Assembly: GCA_035048485.1 (NCBI GenBank)
Contig: CM068580.1
Coordinates: forward strand, 55,156,475 to 55,220,474
Direction: 5' to 3'
DNA length: 64,000 bases
From: Pteria penguin
Lineage: Eukaryota; Mollusca; Bivalvia; Pterioida; Pteriidae
The translations under genes were made by a program, and so were the position numbers. Below the pieces are notes generated by a model. That model was not told the origin of the DNA, searched no databases, and saw nothing but the letters and a program-made list of their open reading frames with translations. Of the stretch, positions 48,570-60,739 are shown piece after piece. Position 1 is the first letter of the stretch; each line of letters starts with the position of its first letter.

Positions 48570-48803
48570 TTATAATTTATTCATAAATCGTCTTTTCATT
48601 TCAAATTCCTGTGGCCACGTTTCATTTCTAAAAAAGTTAGATACGTCACTTGTTATCATATTCCGGTAGGTAGCCAGTATAAAGTCTAGAACAGTTCTTT
48701 CAATATTCTGTAAAGAAAGAATTTGTTGGATTGATTTTAGTTTGGCAGCTCTGTCAGGAGGATATGTTATACAAGGGATTTGGGGTCGCTTTGATCATGA
48801 GTG
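48570..48803 (-). CDS. Unrecognised coding-like ORF, possible terminal exon
   Basis: An open minus-strand frame runs from a stop near 48804 to the stop codon at 48570-48572. It includes YPPDRAAKLKSIQQILSL, then ERTVLDFILATYRNMITSD and ETWPQEFEMKRRFMNKL. The composition is protein-like: mixed charges, helix-like spacing and few low-complexity residues. It has no early ATG, so it would be an exon. Candidate acceptors are 'tcctcctgacag' (phase 2 entry, near 48757) and 'tttctttacag' (phase 0 entry, exon from 48707). I know no family for it. It may belong to a gene whose other exons lie in 48.8-50.7 kb. Confidence 0.4.
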
Positions 48804-50037
48804 GGAATGGCAACGCCCTGGTGGGGTCGAGGTGGCGAAGCACCCCCTTTTTCCCCGCAAAAGTGATCATAATTGTCCTAGATTTGTATATTACTCTCTC
48901 TCTCTGAAAAATTAAGAGGAAAAAACTGCGTATTTGCGTACATTTGCGCCTGTCTGTGGTTTGTTCAGATATTGACCTGCCATCGAATACCTTTGCTACA
49001 GGACATGTTTCTTATTTTCACCATTGGATTTTGTCCTTCGACTCTTGCCTATTAACAAGTCTTCAGACACATACCTAACTCATCAATGAGTACGTTAATA
49101 TTTAATCTCAAGACCAAATTATAAGCCGAAGTCGCTTGTCACTCGGCCTTGCCTGGCAGCGCAATTCCTTGAATGGTCATATCGGACATCGACTTTCAGT
49201 TACTAAATAAGGTAAGTACGGTTCACCTTAAATTTAATACCATTTTATAGATTATATATCAAAGGTCATTGTACCCGCGTCTTCTTCCATGACGGTTATC
49301 ATAAGGGGGGAAATTCTGAGCGTGTCATAAAGTAATAAAACCAAATATTTAGTTTTTTACTTTGAAGTGGTTGTTAGTTGGATCGCTGGGGCCTAACGTC
49401 ACTTAACACAGTTTTCAAATATATGTTGACCTGCAGCAGGAGGTGTTAGACCTCATAAACGTAGTCATACAATTAGGGAATCGAACTATCGATGCGCAAT
49501 TTAGACCAAGATTAAGATGTAAATGTCACTATACATGATGGCCATGTCCAGTGCTTTTATTCTACCATATTTTGCTGTTTCGTATTACTCAATACATCTA
49601 TATGTATATATTTCTATGGTCGCTATATGTTGATTATCGCGCTGAACATGTTTACACGTCGAAAGTTTTTTTTCTATCTTTCTACAAAGTAAATATCTAA
49701 CCATTTGCAATTTACTGCAAAACTTTCACGATGAGTCGGACAAAAGTGTCTCTTAACAAAGAAATCAAACGTAAAGGGGAAGCAAAGCCTTTATCATCTA
49801 TTTTCAGTGGTCAGAGTGAAGGTTTGACAGAAAAATTGGCCGACACGCGACCCCTTCCTATGACATGCCTAGGCTATGTTAAACCTGTCTACCACACCGG
49901 CTAATTGCATATGTCATATTGCCGTCCTGAGGTGATATTATGATTTCCATGTTGTCGATAATGTTTATGACCTTTGTATATTTCATCTTATTTTGTTTGC
50001 CTGGGGTACAGTTTGGAGACAGAGTTGGATAACTTAC

Positions 50038-50166
50038 GATCTCTAAGACGAAGAAGTGCGACTATGATAGCAAATATTATACCGATCAAAGTTAATATGA
50101 TTGTGTTTTGTGGGGGAGGGAATAAAATGTCACTTGTAATAGTATTATTGTTCAAAAGTATCACTT
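50038..50166 (-). CDS. Possible exon with one transmembrane segment
   Basis: On the minus strand an open frame reads FPPPQNTIILTLIGIIF, then AIIVALLRLRD, one hydrophobic helix followed by basic residues, and meets a consensus donor GTAAGT (50032-50037). If read through, it ends RKLSNSVSKLYPRQTK at a stop (49988-49990). A weak acceptor (attacaag) precedes GAC ATT TTA. It lies 0.5 kb downstream of the last Reeler exon on the same strand, so it could be an alternative membrane-anchor exon, but no junction is proven. Confidence 0.25.
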
Positions 50167-50711
50167 ACCTAATAAAACAAAGAAACTGCAATTAGAGTCA
50201 CTGACGACCATTTCTATTCCCTTCGGCTTAGCCGATTACAAACACGTATGTCTTAAATATACTAATATCTTGAATATACTACTTTTTCTAGATTTAAGTT
50301 GTCAAATAATCCCAATTTTATTCATCTGCTTTGTATATTGACATAACTGATAAAAAAGACATTTAGTATATGTACAATATTTAATAAAACAAAAGTTAAT
50401 ATTATGAGTATATATTATGATACATTTTATATATGTTTTAGAATAAATCAAACCATTTCATAAACACTTTGTATTCATATTGATATAGAATAGATACCTG
50501 TATGTAAGATGTAGATAACCAGTCACTCTTCACTTTCTCCTTCAAATAAGTATGGATTAAAAGTTTAAATGGAATTTTTACATGTGAGTATTAATTGGGA
50601 ATGGGTGATGATCTTTTTACATAGAATTCTAGATCTTGTTGGGTTGTTGTTGTTGTTGTTGTTTTTGTTGTTGTTGTTGTCCGTGCACACTAACATTACT
50701 GTTTCAAAACC

Positions 50712-50892
50712 TTAATACAGAAAATATGCGAAGAATATTGTTGTTGTCCACACAACTATCTTCAAATGTATAAAGATTGGTTCTGCTCCACTGGTTGAAC
50801 ACAACTCTGGCTTCTTAAGGGAGGTGGGATCTTTGACTACCGCAGATGATATTTCAGTCCAGAATGTTGTTGTGCGTCTTACAACTGTGCCC
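50712..50892 (-). CDS. Reeler exon 4: domain end and C-terminal tail
   Basis: Begins at cctctttacag; 59 aa after the split Thr codon, then a stop. It closes the domain with TVVRRTTTFWTEI and ends in the hydrophobic tail. Confidence 0.88.
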
Positions 50893-51180
50893 CTGTAAAG
50901 AGGAATGGCATATGCTTCATCATTTTCCTTAAGATACAGCAAAATCGGTTTGAAACAATGCATAATATATTTGGAATTTGGAACTTTTTGTATTGATTAT
51001 ATAGTCCCTGTAGAGATAGTATGATCCGATTTTCTGACATGTGATGTAGTTCCGGTGCATGCAACGACGATTTTCTTTTTACAAATTTTTCTTTTCAATC
51101 ATCATTTATTCATAGAATAGAATTTTCTCATTTTTCCCATTTTTCATCCTAAAGATTAAAATTTATACTTCTATTTCATT

Positions 51181-51222
<42 letters not shown>

Positions 51223-54200
51223 AGTAAGTAAAATGTCTTACGTGAAGTATATATGTCCAACCGATGTGGATGGAGCATGCCAGTAGAAGGTCCTATTATA
51301 AATGTGGGCATGGTCAATGTGTACAATAGCGCTCTGTAATAAATGATATAATTCGTACACACTGGTATAAAGCACTAAAAGCATGAGTAGGATTACATGA
51401 TATTATATTTCGACTTCGAGATGTGCTTAATTCTTCGGTTGTTAACTCTGTATAATACCTATTGAAATGTTTTTCGATACACCATCTACGTGCAAAGCTG
51501 TATAAAGTGTAATGAAATTCTAGATTTTTGCATAGGTAGATGAATATATTATTGTATCAAGGTAGTTTTGTTTTTTGGTGTTTGAAAGTCTGAAACGAGC
51601 ATTAATGACCACTTAAATTCTAATGTGCGAAAATAAATATTCCCTAATACTTATACGGAAATGATCCTGTTTTTATGCACATGGTTTACTGATTTGAGCT
51701 TCATTTTGGATTTTTCATTTTTTGTAACGGAAAACTCTTCAGTGATGAAGAACTCGTCATGGTATGGAGCAAGCAAAATTTAATAGTGGTATATTTATCA
51801 GCTGCAAATATACACATATGTTTTTGTCCGTCGTTGTGTGTTGTTCGTCAAAATGAAAATTTTTATCCTTTTCTTGAAAACAACCTAACCAGTCACTAAA
51901 TTTCACATGAAGCATTTAACGAACACGAGGAACATAAATTTCTTGATCTCTGCAACCCTGGAACTAAAAGTACTAAATATCCCAATTTTCTTCGCCGAAC
52001 TTCAGGAAGACAATTAGTATGCATAGTCCTAAAGGAGGGGAACAATATAGTGATAATTATCTAGTAATTCATGATCGAGTTCTCGTCTTATATGATTGAA
52101 AAGAACAATTGCTTTATTGTTGCGTTCAACAAGCCCATGATTAACCACGAAAATCGTTAGGTAGATTATCTTATTGTTCATATTTTTATTAGGTTAGGCC
52201 CTACGCAGCACAGTTAAGGCCGATTTCGTCTTTTTCCCTAATAAGATTGAATATTATTTTTCCTGTCCCATATTGTCTTATTTAGCTATTATCTTTACAT
52301 GTCTTATTATTTTTTAATTTAACACATGTTCCGAATTGCGTTCCATACATATTTGTAATTGTCACGTGACTTCATAGCAGCATAAATCTAAAAATAGAAC
52401 AATGTCAAAGCACCGTAAATTTTTCAAAAGCACCCCCTCTTACCCTATCATTAATAGCATGAAATTCATATCATTTCCTTCGTTGTATCTCTTTCTTTAG
52501 TAAAAGTGCTGCGGGATCATGGGAAATTCCATTTATAATTGTATAATGAACAAAATTAACGAGTGTCATACGAAAAAGCGTCATTTTTCGATCTATTTTA
52601 TGTTAATGCCGAGTTATTTGTTATTATAGTAGGATCCCGCAGCATTTTTCATATAGGAAATTTTATCAACTTTTCATATATCTAAAGACTTTTATCATCA
52701 TTTGTCGATATGAGGGGGTGCTTTTAATTTTTCTGCAATGTTGCTAGATAAACGAGTGCTTAGATTATATTTCAAACGTTTCGGAGACGCCGGGAAAAGC
52801 AAGTAAATCCTAGATCTAAAAATAGACGAATAACTTTGTTATCCGCGAAATTTAACTTGTCAAGGAGAATTAAGGAAAGAACAATATCTTGAAAAAAAGA
52901 TATAATATGTAATATATAGATAAACACTTCCCGAATCCGTAAAACCTATTTACATGTGTATATAATATTATCGTTATACAATGTATAAAAAGTGTGGGTC
53001 TCAATTATATATAGAAAAACACCAAAAATATGTCAAATAATTCATGTGAAATCGTTGTTTCTTTAATCTTTTTTTTTTTTTTTTAGTTTTAAAATAGTTA
53101 CAATTGCTTTTCATCTGATAAAAAGGCCTTTCTTCATCTTCGCATGCTATGTTATTCACCTTTTAACGTGCACCTGTTTTCTCGATTCCCCAAGCATTCA
53201 ATCGACACTGAAGATGCAGTGGCCATGACTACAATCTACGGGGATCATTCAAAATTTGTTACTATTAATGGGTCGTCTCAAAATGTATCAATAATTAAAT
53301 GATAAAGCACTAAATTATTAAAGAAATAAACTTTAACTTATACAGTTTTCTTGAAATTAGAAATATAAAATCATAATAATGCATGCTTAAAGGCGTTGCC
53401 AAGGATCATGGAAACACGGGGGCTATGACGTCAATATCATTGCAACATTTTCGCGGAAAAAATCTTGCATCTCTTCAAAAAACGTCTTAACTATGCTGCG
53501 TACATTTTATTGTCCAAACCTTTTCAGAGGTGACAAGGTCCTGATCCTCGTCCCCTCTGACTGTTAGTCGGGACTCCTATTGATCAAGGATCTGAGCTCG
53601 CTTACAAGATGGGCAGAGAATGGTTTACTTATGTTGATCTCTCCTTAAATATTTTGATAGTAACATATTATTCTGTAATTGTATCGTGTTAATAAATTTT
53701 TATGACCTCTCTCCTTGAGAAAACTGTTGATCCTTGTTCTCTATATGGAGGATTATTTATAAATTTTAAAATGTGTGTCCTTTGATTGTGCTGCTTTTGC
53801 GGTGAGTGGGAAGGTGGGCGCCCGTAAACCGGTTAACCACACCAACTGAGTGGCGTTTGGTACTTCAATGGACCGTCCTAAGTCGGTATCATAATCGCAG
53901 CACAATCGAATATTTTTGTAAGGTTGTTCCGTGTATATTATGCTCTTGTCATTTTTTGTGTGCAGGTCCTTGGTGATTTGTGTCATACAGCTTTGTCAGA
54001 TGTCTTCTGTTATACATTGATAATTAATCTGATATGAAAGTGTGCATTGAAAACAGCCGTTTTAAGCATAAAAATTCTAATGGCATCAGAAAAATGTAAG
54101 CGAACAAATCTTCAATAAAAACAATGTCGGATATCAGAGATAACATACTACAATGCGTATGATCCCTGTACCTTGGTCCATTTTCCCACATTACATTTTA

Positions 54201-55465
54201 CAATTTTATGAAAATTATAACACAGGATCAACTGCATATTCAAGACATTTTTCCATATAACATCTTTGAAAAATGTTATGAAACTTAGAAAAACAGGGAC
54301 AACTGCATATTGAAGGCATTTTCAATAACGTGTTTTATTATTTCTATAGATTTAAAAGAAAGCGTTGTTTTAAAAAAACAAATTTACCTTATTATTGCGA
54401 TTACAATCCATCAAGCCCAGAAAGTTTTCACCATTTTGGAGAGAGAATTCACCTTGACCAATTTGGTTTAACTTATCTTTGCAGTCGATTAACCTCGCCT
54501 GAATCATCAATCCCTCAAAGAATGCGATGCCTTGGTTATTAGGTATCGTGTCCAGAAAAACTGTAGAAGGAACAAATTACACTGACAATATTCTTATTAA
54601 TCTCCCATCAGGTTATTAGTCTTTGACACTATTATAACAAAAGTGAATATTTTAAATGATCAGTTAATCGTTAGATACTCAAAAATGTCTTTATTTAAAT
54701 GCATAGAAATCTCTATCTAAATGTTTCTTTCCTTCATTCCTAAATTTCGCCACTATGATTCACAGCTTCCCTGTCGCAATATAACTGAAAAATTGTTGAT
54801 AGCACGTAAATCAGTATCCAACCAAGTGACCATTGTTTTCTTTTCTTTTTTCTAAACTGTATTACATGTATAATCAATTTTAACTATATATCTACTAAAT
54901 AGCCATGTCTGTTTCAGGCTGTAATATTCTTATTGCAATAATACCATTGACATTGTATGAAAGAATGTTTACGCAATCCGTGTATTGGAATTCTGAGCAT
55001 GTGTATGTTTTATATTCAAATGACTCGTATACGTGCGAACTGATTAGTTTATGTTGGGAAATATTGGGACGGGAACCCTTCATACAAAGAGATGAAAATG
55101 TTTTCCTGATTTTTTTCATTTAGTACCAGTTGTTCTATATACATTTACTGTCTAAGAATTAAGTCAACTATACAAAGAAGATTTTTTCAGTGTTTTACTA
55201 CCGGAACTTGTATCAAAGTATCTTACTTATGCATGATTACTTCCTACCATTCTGGTTCTATTTAACTACTAACATTACCTTCTATCACATCATTGGGTCG
55301 ATATGACGTTGCATTGACTGTAATCGTATAAGGTGATGTCGTCTTTTGTGCACCCGGTCCATGTCCCAGCGGGTACATAGACCAACAAGCTTCCAATGGT
55401 GGTCCCATCGAAAAAGCCAAACATGAAGGGACGAATGTAACCAGTAAAGCTGCAAATTTCAGCAT
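50712..55465 (-). CDS. Reeler-domain protein, secreted or GPI-anchored, spliced
   Basis: Four coding exons (55279-55465, 54388-54560, 51242-51333, 50712-50892) join in phases 1, 0 and 2 to give 210 aa. Residues 1-18 (MLKFAALLVTFVPSCLAF) form a signal peptide. The Reeler domain follows: MGPPLEACWSMYPLGHGPGAQ, SPYTITV, SYRPNDVIE, then FFEGLMIQARL, TFYWHAPSTSVGHIYF and GTVVRRTTTFW. Its conserved landmarks (C-x2-M-x-P-x-HG, IQAR, W-x-AP, TVV-x6-FW) are all present. The C-terminus ends with a short hydrophobic run (KIVVWTTTIFFAYFLY) after STSGAEP, as in a GPI-anchor signal or short TM. Single-Reeler proteins of invertebrates include secreted defence-type proteins; the function here is not known. 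No DOMON or cytochrome b561 part is seen. Confidence 0.9.
51182..51222. repeat. (TC)n microsatellite, 20 bp from Reeler exon 3
   Basis: About 20 TC units in the intron beside the exon 3 donor. Confidence 0.95.
51242..51333 (-). CDS. Reeler exon 3
   Basis: 92 nt between tttattacag and GTAAGA. It encodes SAIVHIDHAHIYNRTFYWHA and PSTSVGHIYF. It carries the W-x-AP and G-x-I-x-F landmarks. Phase 0 in, phase 2 out. Confidence 0.9.
52386..52826. mobile_element. Palindromic non-autonomous element between 13-bp direct repeats
   Basis: Left arm (about 52400-52535: 'aaaagcaccccctc', 'agtgctgcgggatc') and right arm (about 52615-52747: 'gagggggtgctttt', 'gatcccgcagcatttt') are inverted relative to each other. 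The 13-bp 'atctaaaaataga' occurs at 52386-52398 and at 52814-52826. It lies in Reeler intron 2. Confidence 0.65.
54388..54560 (-). CDS. Reeler exon 2
   Basis: 173 nt between ttctacag and GTAAAT. It encodes IAFFEGLMIQARLIDCKDK and the LGLMDC cysteine segment. Phase 1 in, phase 0 out. Confidence 0.9.
55279..55465 (-). CDS. Reeler exon 1: signal peptide and domain start
   Basis: ATG at 55463-55465, 62 codons plus one base, donor GTAATG. An upstream in-frame Met exists in intron sequence but is rejected because the acceptor lies between. Confidence 0.88.
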
Positions 55466-55860
55466 GTCTGCAAGATCGATAAATATGTAAGGGAAAGTTT
55501 TATTTTCAATTCCATTGCTTCCACTGTCTACATCAAACAATTATAAGACGTTGACAGGGCTATTATAGCATTTTCACAAATATCAAACTATCTATGAACA
55601 AGTCGATATTGTCTTCAAATGCATAATGATATTGTGATAGATAAACCATCCCATGCTTTTTGAGTCCATGTTTACAACTTGACCTAAAACTGCAACTGTG
55701 CACGAACAGATTCTGGAACTAAGGTTATATAAGTGCGGCATATTGATATGTGAATATGTAAATGGTATATATGGCATGTAAAAATGAAGATAATAAATAA
55801 ATCATATAAGAAAACACAATATATAAGATGTATGCATTTGTAGGATATAAACCGTCATAC

Positions 55861-55960
55861 CTCCTGTGCTATCCTTTAATGCATTGACGGTATTGTCAAA
55901 AGTATCGTTGAGTAATTGGTACCTCTGTCGTCACCTGATTGTGAAACTCGGATGATATCT
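55861..55960 (-). promoter_or_regulatory. Candidate 5' UTR exon of the Reeler gene
   Basis: The first coding exon begins at acceptor 'cgatcttgcag' two bases before the ATG, so a noncoding exon is needed upstream. A fitting donor, acaggagGTATGA, lies at 55855-55860. A TATA-like 'ctatagatatc' occurs near 55955-55965. The 5' end is not resolved. Confidence 0.4.
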
Positions 55961-55969
55961 ATAGACCTC

Positions 55970-57254
55970 TTTTTCGAGTTAGGTCGAGTGGACATTATTG
56001 TAATCCAATTGAAAAGGAAACGGAATTCACAAATCAAATACAAAGTATTCGATGAAGAGGTATTTTAAGAAACTGCAATGGAACTTCTCTAAACAGAGCG
56101 AGTGGCAACCTTGATCTTTTAAGTTTACAGCAACTACCGCCCTACTAAAGCGGTAGGAAAATGAACCAAACACATTCTAAAAAGAAGCAATTGAAAAAAT
56201 ACTATACAATGACTAGAGTTTATGAGACATTTTATCATGAATTTCTGAAAAAAAAATTGATTTGAAGTGTATCATTTAATCGAAAATAAACATTTTGATC
56301 ATAAAAAAATAAAGAGTGCCATCAACAATAATGCAATGAGTACAATCAAACGACAATTAATATCAATTATCTGGATGTCCCACATTTCCATAACATCATA
56401 TCTAGATAAGACAAATGTCATTAGAATGTTATAATATTGTTGCACGTTTGATCTAGGCTGGCCACTTTGCGGTGCGGACAGAAATAAAAAGATCTTCTGT
56501 TTTCAACTATTTTTCGGTCCCATACAGATCAGAAACCCTTTTATGAAAGTTATCTCATTATCAATACATCCTTTTTAAGTGATGTTGGTTGGTTAATTGG
56601 TAGATTGGTGTTTGACGTCGCTTTTAACAACTTTTCAGTTGCATGGAATTAGGAGGCAACCAAGCTCTTAACAATAATGATGGAGTCCGGGGATTGAACC
56701 CAGATCGTCTGCTGCAGTGTCACTTCAGGCATTCATTGACCCATGGAACTCACACCTAGTGCATGAAACGAGAAGGTGTCTCTTATTTGGCTAGCAACAC
56801 CCGCCATAAGTAAAACTACACAGATTTTTCAAACAATTCTGATGTACTTTAAATCTACTTGATTAATAAAAGACTAACATGAACTGAATAATGATACCAA
56901 CAAAGCAATCTAGACTAATCTATAGATGTACTTCAGATTAAAGCCAGATTAAAACTATAGTACAAACAAGATGTGTTTGATTTTGTTTTATGTCAAATCA
57001 AGGTACATGTAATTTCATATATTGGTAGCATCTGCCAAATGCATTGCATTGAAATTTAGAAGTATGTACCGAACCACTCGAAGTAATACGGAAAGCCTAC
57101 TCTTCCGTGGTACAGGATTAGACCTCTGTTTCTCCTGAAGTCCTTGTAAACCTTTCATAAATGGATGTTATATGTACTGGATATCGCTTATGCTGAGGTG
57201 TCTTGAACAGCACTATGTACGACAGTCACAGGCCTCGAGATTTTTTTTTCTTTT

Positions 57255-57288
<34 letters not shown>

Positions 57289-57740
57289 TTTGTTTGTTTA
57301 GTTTTGTTTTGATTTTTTTTTGTTCGGTGGTCGGGATCATCACTGAACACTGCCTGCTCAGTACAAATAAAACACATGTGTGATTTTATATGACACCAGA
57401 ATTTGCTTCGGTGTTATTTACGCCGCCCCCCCCCCTACTTTCCTTTCATATTTTTGAAGAATTTCGCTTTTACAGCTATGGCACGACTAAAAACCAGTTC
57501 AAAGTGAAATTTTCATCCACTACCCAACACGATAAAATCTTCGAAAACCAAGGAAAACAACGCACTTGAATCACGTGAAGTGTGTGGGGCTTATAACCTT
57601 TAGCCATGGAAGATGCCTCTTTTGAGGTGACCAGTGCTCTTTATCCTGTATCATGCCAAACACATTCCTAATGCCGACTGTCGTTTTATATCCCAGTCAT
57701 TGTATAGACATTCATCTTTCAAGGAAGGAATGTTTCAAGG
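55970..57740. other. No gene seen
   Basis: AT-rich flank of the Reeler gene. It includes a T-rich tract at 57240-57320 and a possible SINE-like stretch near 56655-56755 ('ggggattgaacccagatc'). Confidence 0.45.
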
Positions 57741-57747
57741 AACGAAA

Positions 57748-57985
57748 GCCGGTGTGGCCTAGTGGATAAGGTGCTCGGCTCGTGACCTAGAGGTTCCGGG
57801 TTCGATTCCCGCCCGGGGAACACTGGTGTTCTGTCTTTCGGATCAGACAGTAAAATCCGAGGTACCGTGTCACGGGAGGCTGCTTCGGGTTTGTCCATTG
57901 CAAAGGTAGAAATTTCTATGCAATGCATCAGGTGCTGTCACCGTAATAACCCTGGACTGACGTGAAACAATTATCAATCCAACGA
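57748..57985 (+). mobile_element. tRNA-derived SINE
   Basis: Head 'gccggtgtggcctagtgg' (A box) and 'gggttcgattcccgcc' (B box), body 'gttctgtctttcggatcaga' and 'gacagtaaaatccgaggt', and a 'caatcc' type tail. Confidence 0.85.
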
Positions 57986-58155
57986 ACGAGGAATGTTACG
58001 TAGTTCATACTGCCAGCTTCATTTTATCGTATACCTATGAAAGTTTTGTAGACCAAAAAATATAGAATAGGTCTAATTTCTAGAAATTCGATAATGAAGT
58101 TTTTATGTGTGGTAACATAATAATAAATAGTTGTTGATTAGTAGGTTTCGTAAAA

Positions 58156-58392
58156 TGGGAAGCCTGTGTGGCTCAGTGGATTAGGTACTCCGCTTATAAC
58201 CGAAAGGTCCGGGTTCGACTCCCGCCGTGGGCAGACCGGTGTTCTGTCTTTCGGATAAGACAGTAAAATCCGAGGTATGCGCAGCACGTAGATGATCCTT
58301 CACTGCTTCGAGTCTCTCTGTTGCAAAGGTATAAATTTCTATGCAATGCATCAGGCAGACGCCTGAAGGGGTATTTTGATTGATGACTGTCA
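58156..58392 (+). mobile_element. tRNA-derived SINE, second copy
   Basis: Head 'gcctgtgtggctcagtgg' and B box 'gggttcgactcccgcc', with the same body as at 57748 ('gttctgtctttcggataaga'). It differs in the middle third. Confidence 0.85.
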
Positions 58393-58399
58393 TGCCTCA

Positions 58400-60510
58400 A
58401 ATTACTGATGTAAGATTCAGTTTTAGGTATCATTATTTTAGAAATGTTTTTAATTTAATTTCTTAAATCTATGGATGCTATTTGACCTTCTGTATTTTAA
58501 TGTATTCTTGTACAAACTCAACAACAAAATAATCTTTTGCACAGACAAAAGATATTGTAAAATAAACACAAAATCTTCTGAGAATATTCAAAAACAAGAT
58601 AAATATCTGCACAGACTTAAGTAAAACATCATCTTCGGTATATATTCGATCAGAACCTACTCTTCTGTATAGATTCGATTACAACATGATTTTAAAAACC
58701 GGTTTATGGTGAATGCAAATACTTGAAGTCATTCAATCCTTTCGTTTCTTTCGTTTCTTTTTCAATAAAAGACTTTTCTCTCTGAAACATCCGGTGTTTA
58801 ACTATTGCGTGTGAAACATATTATCAACTCAAACCTTACCAAATGAGATTTTCTTTTCTTATTAAAGAAACGATCGATCATACTTGCACAAATATACCAT
58901 TGATCAAATGATTTTTGCAAGCCACAGATAATTCATAATTATATATAATATATGAAGAATGTCACATATAGTAAGTACATGTTTCGATTGTGATGTCGTG
59001 CACAGTTGGGACAAAGTCACTCACAGTAGGGATGTCCTGCTGGCTAACAAACAAATCAACATCGTGAAGTGATCATCGCTAGTTGACGCATCAAGCGTTT
59101 TATTAACCAATAGGAGATTTGAGAAGAGGCATACGCCCAGCATTAGTCAGCCATGAAAACCTGGCTTCAATGTACTGGAACTCTGTTAACAGCTATGTTT
59201 AGAAAGTAAATGCATACAGTGTGTACATAATTGTGAAAATAAATTTTTAATCTAATCAATTTCTTTTTCCTTTTTATTATCTATTCATTTATCTATTTAG
59301 TCATTTATTTATATATTTATTTGTTCATTTTCATTTATTCAGCTTTTTTTTTAGTTTTTGCTTGTTGTATTTTCAAATCCGATGTGTGCAAGTGTGCATG
59401 GCATTATGGATAGATGCCGAGTGTATACACTTTTAAAACTCTGTCAGAACTTAACAGTTTTAATGGATAAGAGCATTATGCATTCAGTATTTACAAATAG
59501 CACAGGGTGTATATACATATTTATATTTGATTGGGCTAGTTTGAGTACACTCTTCAAAGGTCACATTGACATAACGTATTACAAGTCTGTTAAACTACAT
59601 GATCAAATTATGAACGACAAAATGAACAAATCGACTGTATTTTCCAATAGAGATAGTTTAAAACCATTTTTATTCGTGGTTTGCACCCTATTTCATTTTC
59701 TTTTTATTTAACTCAACTTGTGTTTTTTTTTTTTTTTTTATGAAAGGAGAAATTATTTACAGAACAGTAGTCCTGTATTGCTGTATGCATAATTTCTTTT
59801 TGTCTAAAACATTCGATCATCAACATTTTATTTAGATTTTTATGTAGGCACTAACGAGGATACAGTTTTGATAGATTTCCCCTATGTAGGATCAATAGTT
59901 GAAAAGTTGGATTGTTCACGATTTATTTTGACATCGTTGACATTCCTGTTTTCCATTTCAAAATTCAACGCGACCATTCTGCCTGTACTTTTGAATATGC
60001 CAAGATCGAATCTAAATTACAAAACACACTAATAAATACATATGCTGGTTATAAACTTACTTTTGCATATTAATATGCATTTTTGAATAGGCAAATTTAC
60101 TAAACTTTTAATTTATTGAAAACGGCCACTTTATCACATTGAAAAATTACTAATACATGCTATCCAAACAAAACGCGTTTACTTTATAAGTATAAATGTT
60201 TTTCTCTCTTTTTAGATATGTAAAATGTATTTTGCAATGAGTTAAATGAAAATAATTATTGAAATCATTAAAATGGAGTTTACTTACTTCTCTTTAAATT
60301 TCCCGAGAATTACTTTATCACGTGTACGTTATCCGTAACCTTACTTAAATGATGAGGTATGGCAGAATATATCCCAGGGTGCAATATTTATTTAAGCACG
60401 TTGATTCGCCATAAAGTTTTATTGGTAAACATTGACATAGGTGTCAGTGACCGAGAACAGCAACGAAGCAGCGATATCGGAGAAAATCTGTTACATAGCT
60501 ACAACCGTTT
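58400..60510. other. No gene seen
   Basis: AT-rich. A 117-codon plus-strand ORF (59358-59711) has no recognisable domain and no supporting splice sites. A minus-strand donor-like GTAAGT is at 60282-60287. Confidence 0.4.
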
Positions 60511-60520
60511 TACACATCCC

Positions 60521-60557
60521 AAATAAATAAACAAATAAATAAATAAATAAATAAATA
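60521..60557. repeat. (AAAT)n microsatellite
   Basis: About nine AAAT/AAAC units. Confidence 0.9.
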
Positions 60558-60739
60558 TTCTGCAAAATAAAGTATTGAATCAATTATAATTATACATTTA
60601 TTATATTTTCCCGTAAATTAATGCAATGTTGTTTTCTAGAAATGATAGAAGAATATTTTCAAATGAATCAGATTTATGCAGGTTTATGATGTCAGGGCGT
60701 AAATCTTACCTTTAGGTCAATTTGTCATTAATTTACGCT

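Noticed and set aside
49731..49904. 57-codon plus-strand ORF starting MSRTKVSLNKEIKRKG
   Set aside because: Short, no family match, no promoter or splice context; could be a decayed transposon fragment but this cannot be shown.
53753..53986. 77-aa minus-strand ORF considered as a Reeler exon
   Set aside because: It lacks the Reeler W-x-AP and TVV landmarks; the true third exon was found at 51242-51333 with matching phases. The region has SINE-like sequence instead.
59358..59711. 117-aa plus-strand ORF
   Set aside because: AT-rich chance ORF; hydrophobic and low-information, without a domain or splice sites.
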